DNA from: JBLHLB01 sp047618505
GTDB taxonomy: Bacteria > Planctomycetota > UBA1135 > GCA-002686595
Assembly (NCBI GenBank): GCA_047618505.1
Contig: JBLHLB010000105.1
Coordinates: 1-11,252, forward strand
Length of the DNA stretch: 11,252 nt
Reading direction: 5' to 3'
In this document: positions 1-6,100 of the stretch, in pieces
How the letters are laid out: each line of letters opens with the position of its first letter
How positions within the stretch are numbered: position 1 is the stretch's first letter
Program-made: the position numbers and the translations under genes
Notes under the pieces: generated by a model
What the model was told of the DNA's origin: nothing
Database searches by the model: none
The model's input: the letters and a program-made list of their open reading frames with translations, nothing else

Positions 1-65
1 GGGAACGCGATGGCGACGCCAGTGGACGCTAGGAACAAACAGAGCAGCGCGGATCGAATAAGCAT
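1..65 (-). CDS. Truncated gene, N-terminal signal peptide only
   Basis: Reading leftwards from the ATG at 65-63, the frame stays open to the window edge. It translates as MLIRSALLCLFLASTGVAIA followed by F: a short positive N-region (Arg4), a hydrophobic core and small residues near a likely cleavage site. This is a textbook Sec signal peptide, so the protein is probably exported. A GAG five bases before the ATG is the only ribosome-site candidate. It lies 127 bases downstream of the HEAT-like gene on the same strand and may be co-transcribed with it. Nothing of the mature protein is visible, so no function can be given. Confidence 0.6.
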   Translation of the reverse strand, partial: MLIRSALLCLFLASTGVAIAF

Positions 66-192
66 GTGGGCTCGATCATAGCAGTCAACCAAGAGGGGAG
101 TCGAGTTCTCCTCTTTGCGCCACCGCTGGAAGACTTAATGGGTGTGAATGCAGGCAAGGGGCGCAAGACCGGGCCTCACTTGATCCGGGGCC
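66..192. other. Short spacer with a weak hairpin
   Basis: This is the spacer between two same-strand genes. AAGAGG at about 91-96 pairs with CCTCTT at about 109-114 across a 12-base loop, with no T-run beside it. This is too weak to call a terminator. The right end carries one copy of the 17-bp duplication described at 171-203. Confidence 0.3.
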
Positions 193-203
193 TCACTTGA
201 TCC
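171..203. repeat. 17-bp tandem duplication at a stop codon
   Basis: GGGCCTCACTTGATCC occurs at 171-186 and again at 188-203 with one base between. The right copy contains the last codons and TGA stop of the HEAT-like gene on the minus strand. The left copy is an untranslated duplicate of that end. It looks like a recent slippage duplication. Confidence 0.85.
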
Positions 204-1149
204 CGAGCCTCTTCGCGTTCTCCTTGACGTATTCAAGGGCGCGTTTGCTATCGCTGGCGTGATCGCCCTCGGAGGGATTCCAGGTCTTGCCCGTGATCTC
301 CCGCAGGGTCCAAACCACATCGCGCCTTGTCGCAAGCCAGGTGGCCCAGCGCTCCTCCCAGTAGGACGCAGGCGGATTGCTGGCCACATCGACATTGGCT
401 GGCTTCGGTGAGTCGAGCATGGAGATCAGGATGCGCACAACGTCCATGTCCTTGGTCTTGATCTGGCCGAAGTAGCGAATGCTCGCCCGTGTGATCAAAA
501 TGTGACGGGAGCGCTTGAGCTCATCTTCGACCTGCTTTGCGGCTGATGCGTGGCCGAGGTTTCCCAGGGCAATAATTATGCTCGCCAGTGTCAGAGGCCG
601 GTCAGCCTGCACGTCCTTGCGCTTGAGAGCCTTCATCAGAGCGCCGGTTGATTTCTTGCCAGGAATGCTGGCCAAGACCGAGGCGCCCGCAGCCTGCACC
701 TCCGACTCGAGATCAAGCACCATTGCGGCGATCTCGCCTCGCTTTGTCTTCCCCAGCACGTCGGCCTCTTCTGCAACGGCTCTCTTGTCCGTTCGAGTTG
801 CCCTGTATTGTAAGGCCTCAACGGCGGGTTCGATAAGACCTTCATTGTCATGCAGCTCCATGCGTTGCAAGGACTCGATAACGTTGACGGCCTCACCGGA
901 TTCGCGCGCGCTTTCGTAGAAGCTCAGCATGACCTGAACCTCCTCCTCCGTCGCTGTCGTCACAACGGGCAATTCCGTCGCGGCCGAAAGCACGCTACCA
1001 GGCGCAGGCTCTTCCTGCTGGGAAGAGTGCGCTCGGACGCCGAGCGGATCGACAGGAACGTATGTGCCTGGGAAAGCTGGCGGAGTGAAGGCGAGTATGC
1101 CGATTGCGCAAATCTGAATCATGATGACCACAGTGCTTATTAGAGCCAA
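193..1149 (-). CDS. Exported HEAT-like repeat protein
   Basis: The frame encodes 318 residues from a TTG start at 1149-1147. An in-frame TAG lies upstream and GGAG directly abuts the TTG, so the start is uncertain; ATG at 1122-1120 (Met10) is the main alternative. Residues 2-22 are strongly hydrophobic, giving a signal peptide or N-terminal anchor. A Gln/Glu/Pro-rich linker follows to about residue 65. From about 65 to 250 the sequence is helical with Ala/Leu-rich repeats, for example around IIIALGNLGHASAAKQVEDE, as in HEAT or armadillo-type scaffolds. The C-terminal part is Trp-rich (YWEERWATW, then VVWTLREITGKTW), a pattern I associate with planctomycete HEAT-like secreted proteins. No catalytic motif is visible; a scaffold role outside the cytoplasm is an inference. 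The protein ends with TGA inside a tandem duplication. Confidence 0.8.
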   Translation of the reverse strand: MALISTVVIMIQICAIGILAFTPPAFPGTYVPVDPLGVRAHSSQQEEPAPGSVLSAATELPVVTTATEEEVQVMLSFYESARESGEAVNVIESLQRMELHDNEGLIEPAVEALQYRATRTDKRAVAEEADVLGKTKRGEIAAMVLDLESEVQAAGASVLASIPGKKSTGALMKALKRKDVQADRPLTLASIIIALGNLGHASAAKQVEDELKRSRHILITRASIRYFGQIKTKDMDVVRILISMLDSPKPANVDVASNPPASYWEERWATWLATRRDVVWTLREITGKTWNPSEGDHASDSKRALEYVKENAKRLGIK

Positions 1150-1546
1150 CTCCAGCTTAGGGACTAAACCCTTGTCCCGCTAGCACGCCACCCCATCCAG
1201 ACGGAGCAGCCCCCCTATGACGACCTCCGGCCCGTTGTTCGTGCCGTCAATGCCCGGACCATTCCAAATGAGGCATTGAATGCGCTCCTCGTCAGCTCTT
1301 GTATGAGCGATCGAGTGAGCGCTCCAGTGCTTCGTGATCTCGCCACGGGATCACGGGGCTGGGTGCCGCCAGGACGCCCCCGCAAACCCCTTCGGTGAGC
1401 TAGGTGCTAAGCCCAAGGTGCTGACGACAAGACCTAGTTCTTAGCACAGACCTATTTGCTATCGCCGGAATGCTGGGCGCTTGCTGTTTTTAGACCACCC
1501 GAGCTAACATGTAGGCCCCATAGCCCGACCTATCGAAAGGAATTCA
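1150..1546. other. Non-coding divergent intergenic region
   Basis: About 400 bases separate the divergent HEAT-like and SRPBCC genes. Two inverted repeats stand out. CGTGATC (1334-1340) pairs perfectly with GATCACG (1350-1356) across a 9-base loop. GTGCTAAG (1404-1411) pairs with CTTAGCAC (1440-1447), flanked by CTAGGT and two ACCTA copies that allow alternative pairing. Neither is followed by a T-run, so they look more like operators or leader structures than terminators. One plus-strand frame is open from 1168 to 1398, but it has no good start and no recognisable motif. Confidence 0.45.
1481..1510 (+). promoter_or_regulatory. Possible sigma-70-like promoter for the SRPBCC gene
   Basis: TTGCTG at 1481-1486 and TAACAT at 1505-1510 are separated by 18 bases. 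This resembles a housekeeping promoter and would place transcription start near 1517, about 30 bases before the ATG at 1547. Only the sequence match supports it, and such matches occur by chance. Confidence 0.3.
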
Positions 1547-2002
1547 ATGGCTGTCATCACCGTAAGCACAAACGTCGCCGCACCGATCGAAGAAACCTTC
1601 GCGGTCTATACCCAGATTGACAAGGCCGCGGAGCGCATTCCCGGCATCGATTCCATCGAAATGCTCTCGGAGGGACCCTTCGGAAACGGAACCCGATGGC
1701 GCGAGACTCGGGTCATGTTCAAGATGAAGGCGGTCGAGGAAATGTGGGTCACTGGCTTTGACGCTCCCAACGGCTACTCCATCGAGGCGGAGTCCCGCGG
1801 GATGCACTACACAACCCTCATCTCATTCACTCCGGAAGGCGACGGTACAAAAGTCAGCTGGGAGTTTGCGGGCACACCCCTGACAAGGGGGACGAAGATC
1901 ATGTCCCCGGTCCTTAACGTGCTCATGACGGGCACCATGAGGAAGTGCATGTTGCGTGATCTCGAAGCCCTACGCGATGTCTGTGAAAAGAAGGAAGCCT
2001 AA
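1547..2002 (+). CDS. SRPBCC (START/Bet v1-like) family protein
   Basis: The product is a 151-residue protein with the usual length and order of a single-domain SRPBCC protein, the polyketide cyclase/dehydrase and lipid-transport superfamily. It opens with a first strand ending in VAAPIEETFAVYTQIDKAAE, which is the typical Pxxxv(F/W) start of the fold. GPFGNGTRWRET and a long beta-sheet follow, and an amphipathic C-terminal helix (about 120-147) closes the hydrophobic cavity. AAAGGA at 1536-1541 lies five bases before the ATG and makes this one of the clearest ribosome sites in the window. It has no signal peptide, so it is cytoplasmic. Members bind hydrophobic ligands; the ligand cannot be told from sequence. 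It ends in TAA, with a hairpin starting six bases later. Confidence 0.88.
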   Translation: MAVITVSTNVAAPIEETFAVYTQIDKAAERIPGIDSIEMLSEGPFGNGTRWRETRVMFKMKAVEEMWVTGFDAPNGYSIEAESRGMHYTTLISFTPEGDGTKVSWEFAGTPLTRGTKIMSPVLNVLMTGTMRKCMLRDLEALRDVCEKKEA

Positions 2003-2007
2003 ACGCC

Positions 2008-2044
2008 TCCCGAGTTTTCCCCTCGAGCAAGCTCGTCCTCGGGA
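2008..2044 (+). terminator. Hairpin behind the SRPBCC gene
   Basis: TCCCGAG (2008-2014) pairs perfectly with CTCGGGA (2038-2044). A second short stem, CGAG/CTCG, lies inside at 2024-2027 and 2032-2035. It starts six bases after the TAA stop, the expected place for a terminator, but no T-run follows. It could equally be an mRNA-end stabilising structure. Confidence 0.4.
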
Positions 2045-2188
2045 AGAGGTCGCGCACGGAATCGCGATGGCTACTTACGCTGACGCTCTGGCGCGTGAAC
2101 GGTGGCCACCTGTCTCTGTATACAGCGTGCGTTCCGGCCAAGCATGCATGCCGTGAACACCCCGAGTGGCCGTGGACCACGCCCCACG

Positions 2189-2225
2189 AAAAGAGGCCAC
2201 CGAACCCATTGGATTCGGCGGCCTC
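2189..2225 (-). terminator. Intrinsic terminator of the HMA-like TGA-containing gene
   Basis: GAGGCC-A-CCGAA (2193-2204) pairs with TTCGG-C-GGCCTC (2214-2225): eleven pairs, one A/C mismatch, nine-base loop. On the minus strand the stem runs into TTTT (2192-2189), as in a Rho-independent terminator. It sits 28 bases past the TAG at 2256-2254. This supports 2254-2796 being one expressed transcription unit rather than scattered fragments. On the plus strand it has no T-run. Confidence 0.75.
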
Positions 2226-2253
2226 GGCATTCCGTCAGACGGAGCGTTCGTTC

Positions 2254-2796
2254 CTAGAGTGAATCCACCTGGGATATCGATGCAGGCTCAATCTCAAGCT
2301 CGGCCAGGATGGCCGTTATTGCTGCAGCGCTCACCTTGGTTGGATCCGAAATCAGAATTCGAATGTCCTCACCAAAGTAGGCATCGATCACACCGTCCAT
2401 CTCGGAAAGGGCCGCACGGGCCCCTGCGATAGTGGTCGCTCATGTGATGCCGGCGTCGGCTACATAGTAGGCCTTCGCCTCAGGACGAGACTCCGAGTTC
2501 AAACTCTCGAAGGTGAGTCCCTGATCTTTGTAGGCGTCAGCAACCGCATCGCGGTTGAGCTTAGCGCCGGGGTTGAGGGTAAAGACGGAGCGTCGCCCAC
2601 TCATGTGGAACTCGGCAACGTTGTCAAGACTATCCATGGCCGCACGGGCCTGGGCTGAGGCGCCTCAGGCACCGCCGCTGGCTTCGACGACATACACGCT
2701 TGAACTATCAAGCACATCGTGGCCACCGCCGACGGCTGCGCAGGACATCAGGCCCAGGGAAGCACCGAGGGCGAGGGTCAGTAGGGGGTTTTTCAT
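2254..2796 (-). CDS. Probable selenoprotein: lipoprotein with two HMA-like domains, each with an in-frame TGA
   Basis: From ATG at 2796 the frame runs 181 codons to TAG at 2256-2254, interrupted only by TGA at 2667-2665 (codon 44) and 2442-2440 (codon 119). Conventional gene calling would split or miss it. Residues 1-19 form a lipoprotein signal peptide (MKNPLLTLALGASLGLMSC, lipidated Cys19). Residues about 33-99 and 108-176 are two homologous beta-alpha-beta units resembling heavy-metal-associated domains. The second matches the HMA loop and helix closely: GIT-U-ATTIAGARAAL-SEMDGV, where the family has GMTCxxC...AL...GV. The first reads GGA-U-GASAQARAAM-DSLDNV. Each TGA falls at the first metal-binding Cys; the second Cys is Thr or Ser. 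No other Cys exists beyond Cys19. Both TGAs are followed by the same hairpin. I infer selenocysteine at both sites, with a metal-binding or redox role outside the cytoplasmic membrane. The alternative is a pseudogene, but no frameshift or TAA/TAG occurs. Confidence 0.72.
2407..2425 (-). promoter_or_regulatory. SECIS-like hairpin after second TGA
   Basis: On the minus strand AGGGGCC (2425-2419) pairs with GGCCCTT (2413-2407), allowing one G-U pair, across the loop CGUGC (2418-2414). The loop begins 22 bases past the TGA and has G as its second base followed by U. This fits the known bacterial SECIS pattern of a short stem-loop some 16-37 bases after UGA with G near the loop start. It is a sequence reading only. 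Confidence 0.55.
2638..2650 (-). promoter_or_regulatory. SECIS-like hairpin after first TGA
   Basis: On the minus strand GGCC (2650-2647) pairs with GGCC (2641-2638) around the loop CGUGC (2646-2642), 19 bases past the TGA. The 13 bases GGCCCGTGCGGCC are identical to those behind the second TGA. The stem is shorter than at the second site. The TGA itself lies in the perfect palindrome TGAGGCGCCTCA (2667-2656). Confidence 0.5.
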
Positions 2797-3000
2797 GGAC
2801 ACAGCATCACCCACCGCCGGGAAAGTAGGTAGTGACATCCGGCAAACTGACAGGCCATTTACTCCACGGGCAAGCGCAGGGTTCGCGGCATGGCACTGCC
2901 GGAGTTTGTGCACTCCCTCCGCCCAGGCGTCCAGGGGGCGAGAAGCGAGGGAATAGGAGGGCCTCGGAGCCGTCATTTATACCGCTGGCCCGGATCTCCC

Positions 3001-3066
3001 ATGAGAATCAGCTCCCTCGCAATCGCCCTCCTTGCCGCCTGCGTCACCCCCCGGTCAACAGAATGA
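3001..3066 (+). CDS. Tiny lipoprotein-leader ORF
   Basis: ATG at 3001 starts MRISSLAIALLAACVTPRSTE and then meets TGA at 3064-3066. The peptide has Arg2, a hydrophobic core and a clean lipobox (LAAC, Cys14), so it looks like the start of a lipoprotein. GGA eight bases before the ATG is a weak ribosome site. After the TGA the same frame stays open for 27 more codons (MHRARTALSGALEQQDSDAI and seven more) to a TGA at 3148-3150, directly before the ATG of the FG-GAP gene. It may be a very short lipoprotein, a truncated gene, a recoded one, or chance. Eighty-one bases separate it from the FG-GAP gene, which it could precede in an operon. Confidence 0.35.
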   Translation: MRISSLAIALLAACVTPRSTE

Positions 3067-3150
3067 ATGCACCGGGCACGCACGGCGCTCTCTGGCGCTT
3101 TAGAGCAGCAGGACTCCGACGCGATCGGCCAGGGGAGCTATCCTGAGTGA

Positions 3151-4854
3151 ATGAAGTCTCTGTGCCTTTCGATCGCGCTTGTTTGCGTGCTTCCCATAGG
3201 CCTGGCGAATCGAGGCTCCTCACAGGGCAACGGCGAAGTCCTCTCCAGTGTTGAGATCAACGCGAGCAGCTTCCATGGGATGCTCGATGCATCCGACTTC
3301 TTCGGATACTCGATCGTCGGGATAGGGGACCTTGATGGAGATGGTCATTCCGACATCGCCGTGGGGCAGCCGGGTGATGACGATGGCGGCCCGGGGGCGG
3401 GAGCCGTCTGAGTGCTGTTCTTGCGGGCCGATGGAACGGTTCGTGGCTTCACCAAGATTACCGAAGGTCTTGGTGGCTTCGGGGGGACATCCCCGGACTT
3501 CGGAAGCTTCGGAAGTGGTCTGGCTTTCCTTGGGGACTTGGATGGTGATGGCGTTGATGACCTTGCGATTGGTCAGCCGGGAATCACGAGTCCCTTTGGC
3601 ACAGGCGCTGGCGTTCTATGGATTTGCTTCATGAACAGGGACGGCACCGTCAAGGCTGAGCAGGCAATCGGAAGCGCCCAAGGTGGCTTCGGAGGACAGC
3701 TCGACATCGGCGACGGATTCGGTCGCTCGATTGCCGTGCTGGGCGACATGGATGCTGATGGTTTCCTCGAGATCGCAGTGGGCGCCCCCCGTGACGACGA
3801 TGGAGGCGGTCAGGTCAACGATTCCGCGGGGGCCGTTTGGATTCTCTCCCTGCATGCTGACGGCACGGTTGCGCGTACGCTGAAGATTTCAGGGACGGCC
3901 GGTGGCTTGATCGGACCTCTGGACTCGATCGCTGCCTTTGGTACTGCGGTCGCGACCCTTGGCGATCTGGACGGAGACGGTGTACGTGAACTGGCCGTGG
4001 GTCTACCCCTGCAAGGACCGTCCGCCCATGGCCAGGTTTGGATTCTGAACCTGGATTCCATGGGAAGAGTGATCGGCGAGACACACCTAGGGGATGGCCT
4101 AGGCGGCGTCGTGGGCCCAGTGGGGCGGGAGTTCGGCCGGGCACTTGCGAGCGCCGGCGACCTAGAGGGCAAGGGCTCAACATCCCTAGTGGTAGGCGCC
4201 ACGCACTTCATTCCCTTCGAGACCTTCCAGCGTGGAGACTTCTTCGTCCTGCACTTGGATGCAAACGGCTTGGCAACAGGCGAGGTTTTTGTGACCACCG
4301 GCTCGGGGGGATTCACGCCGGTGATCGAGCAGGGTGACTACTTTGGATTCGGCGCTGGCCCCGTGGGGGACCGCGACGGAGACGGCCGCTCAGAGGTAGC
4401 CGTTGGAGCCCCCAACCTCTTGGGCTCAGCGTCCCCCGGCCGAGTCTTCCTGATTGCTTTGGAGGGCGTTCCCAACCCCGCGGACGCCGTGGTTCGCAAT
4501 GGTTCCCACTCCAACCCCCTGTGCTATCGAGCGACAAGTCTTCCAAGTCTGGGTACGACCTTCACCGCCGAGATCGACACAACGTCCCAGGGTGGCTCTG
4601 CAGTCCTGACGTTGATCGCTGGCTATGGTTCCGCCCTTGGGCCCCTGGGATCCTCCTATGGAGAAATCCTAGTTGACCCCACCTCGGATCTCATCTTGAG
4701 CAGTGGTAAGGCCCCCGTGGCCGGCATCGGAGTCCACGGAATCCCAGTGCCCAACGACATCGGGCTACTCGGCTTCACCCTCTATACCCAGGGCGTTCTC
4801 CTCGGCGGTGGTGCTTCGCTGTGCAATGCGATCGACCTCGTCGTAGGGAACTAG
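3151..4854 (+). CDS. Secreted FG-GAP beta-propeller protein interrupted by one in-frame TGA
   Basis: ATG at 3151 starts a signal peptide (about 1-20). The frame runs to TAG at 4852-4854, 567 codons, broken only by TGA at 3409-3411 (codon 87). Six FG-GAP repeats carry calcium-type DxDxDG loops, near residues 60, 129, 199, 272, 337 and 407; the fifth is degenerate (DLEGKG). This is an integrin-alpha-like propeller. The TGA sits where sibling repeats have Trp: GAV-stop-VLFLRADGTV against SAGAVWILSLHADGTV and GAGVLWICFMNRDGTV. It is therefore most likely a TGG-to-TGA change or sequence error, or read through as Trp. If the stop is real, blade one and the signal peptide are cut off. A restart at GTG 3412 would yield 480 residues without export signal. 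Residues about 450-567 form a C-terminal domain shared with the 8330-10507 protein. Likely extracellular; ligand unknown. Confidence 0.8.
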
Positions 4855-4891
4855 AGTCCGAAGTTCATGTGCCTGGCATGAGGAGCGGACT
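4855..4891 (+). terminator. Hairpin directly after the FG-GAP gene
   Basis: AGTCCG (4855-4860) pairs perfectly with CGGACT (4886-4891). Inside, two CATG copies can pair across a seven-base loop, with symmetric five-base internal loops. The structure begins right after the TAG stop, which suggests a transcript end, but no T-run follows. Confidence 0.35.
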
Positions 4892-5156
4892 GCCGTGTCC
4901 CCCATTGCCAAACGCGCCCGCTGCATATCGTTGGGTACCAGAGTCGGCCGGCAGGATTCAGGAGACCAAGGACAAGCAATGCCGACTTCCGCGAGACGCG
5001 GGAACATTTCATTTGAGCGCATTACTCGACCCTAGCCATCGACATGATCGTTCGCGGCCAGGCTATCCCCGTGGAGAGATCGAGAGTCAAATTGCGTGAT
5101 TCTCAACCTCTGATGAAGATGGCCCCTGCACCGAACCCTAGACTCTTGGTCAGACC
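4892..5156. other. Intergenic region with no supported gene
   Basis: This spacer lies between the FG-GAP gene and the phosphatase. Several frames are open across it, but none has a credible start, domain or ribosome site. No T-run terminator or clear promoter is visible. Confidence 0.4.
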
Positions 5157-5816
5157 ATGAAGAGAACACTCGCCATTGGAGACATTCACGGCTGTCTCGT
5201 ACCTCTCACAGACCTTTGGAAGGCCGTGGATCCTCGTCCCGAAGATCACGTCGTCTTCATAGGTGACTACGTAGATCGTGGGCCCGACGCGAAGGGGGTC
5301 ATCGATTTCCTTCTTCGCCTGCCTCCGGAACTTAACGTCACGTTCCTATCCGGAAACCACGAAGAGAAGTTCTTCCTATCACGGATCGACAAGACTGAAT
5401 TGGCCCATTGGCTCGAGGCCTGGGGCGGTGGCGCCACGCTTGAATCCTACGGCCCCGGGGGGTTTGACAATGTTCCAGAATCACACTGGGAGTTCCTTCG
5501 CAAGGCCAAGCCCTACTTCGAGACCGATACGCACATTTTCGTCCACGCGAATCTCGAAGCTGACCTTCCGCTGGATCAGCAACCCTCCTTTACTCTGATC
5601 CATAAGAAGTTCGGCTCACCTGTGCCGCACAACTCGGGCAAGACCATGATTTGCGGGCATACCTCCCAGAAGACCCATGTCCCGCTCAACCTAGGCCACG
5701 CCATCTGCATCGACACCGACCCTGACCGCGGGGGATGGCTCACCTGCTTACATGTTGAGACCGGCGGCTACTGGCAGACTAACTTCGATGGGGAGCTTCG
5801 CGAGGGCGCGCTTTAG
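5157..5816 (+). CDS. PPP-family serine/threonine protein phosphatase-like metallophosphatase
   Basis: This 219-residue protein carries the full set of PPP metallophosphatase motifs: GDIHG (8-12), GDYVDRG (36-42), GNHE (66-69), a metal-ligand His in FVHAN (130) and GHT (167-169), followed by CIDTD (184-188). These bind a two-metal centre, usually Mn or Fe/Zn, and hydrolyse phosphoesters. Length and motif spacing match the small bacterial PPP group related to PrpA/PrpB and diadenosine-tetraphosphatase-like enzymes. Substrates may be phosphoproteins or nucleotides, and sequence alone does not decide. There is no signal peptide, so it is cytoplasmic. No Shine-Dalgarno sequence is seen before the ATG, and no partner gene is adjacent. 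The ORF ends in TAG. Confidence 0.92.
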   Translation: MKRTLAIGDIHGCLVPLTDLWKAVDPRPEDHVVFIGDYVDRGPDAKGVIDFLLRLPPELNVTFLSGNHEEKFFLSRIDKTELAHWLEAWGGGATLESYGPGGFDNVPESHWEFLRKAKPYFETDTHIFVHANLEADLPLDQQPSFTLIHKKFGSPVPHNSGKTMICGHTSQKTHVPLNLGHAICIDTDPDRGGWLTCLHVETGGYWQTNFDGELREGAL

Positions 5817-6100
5817 CATTTGTGCGACTCGCTGCTAAACACAGCGGCCAGATCTTCCTATTTACGCGCCAGGATCTCACGGCAACGGAAACCTTTGAGC
5901 TGACCATTCGATCGGAATTTGCGTTCCTCCACCGTCAGGGGAAGAGGCGCAATGGATTCGTCCCGATAGCCCTGGAGAGCGTGTCATACATCTGAGGCGC
6001 ATGGAGACATGTCTCGCAGCGCCCAATCCGAACTTGGGCTCGACATCTACCTGACTATCAAGGCCGACCCAAGGCGCACACCAGAGACCGGTTCTTAGCC
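5817..6100. other. Convergent intergenic region
   Basis: This gap lies between the stops of the phosphatase and the sulfatase. A small stem, CGCTG/CAGCG (5830-5846), lies 14 bases past the phosphatase stop. A minus-strand frame at 5858-6046, with a TGA inside, is open but unrecognised; it is discussed as a finding. Confidence 0.4.
5996..6023. terminator. Hairpin between convergent genes
   Basis: GGCGC (5996-6000) pairs with GCGCC (6019-6023). Inside is the palindrome GAGACATGTCTC (6004-6015), separated by a 3x3 internal loop. It lies 78 bases past the sulfatase stop and 180 past the phosphatase stop, where a shared transcript end would be expected. No T-run is present on either strand. Confidence 0.3.

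Noticed and set aside
1168..1398. Open plus-strand frame of about 75 codons in the divergent region.
   Set aside because: No start codon near its beginning, no ribosome site and no recognisable motif; it probably reflects GC-rich composition.
2254..2796. Reading 2254-2796 as a pseudogene or as two to three separate short genes.
   Set aside because: The frame is continuous over 181 codons, both stops are TGA at homologous Cys positions, the domain sequence is otherwise sound, and a terminator follows the final TAG.
3409..3440. Selenocysteine at the FG-GAP TGA.
   Set aside because: The aligned residue in sibling blades is Trp, and the best hairpin after the TGA is weak and too close to it.
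2254..4854. TGA reassigned to Trp or Gly in the whole genome.
   Set aside because: Trp is coded by TGG in the other genes, one gene ends naturally in TGA, and a Trp or Gly at the HMA metal-ligand position makes little sense. Not fully excluded, so kept as a low-interest finding.
4882..5010. Possible small zinc-ribbon peptide resembling the NrdR N-terminus (CxxxHC, SRPAGFRRPR).
   Set aside because: The second Cys pair is missing in the frame, there is no start codon, and a TGA lies directly upstream; the similarity is too thin.
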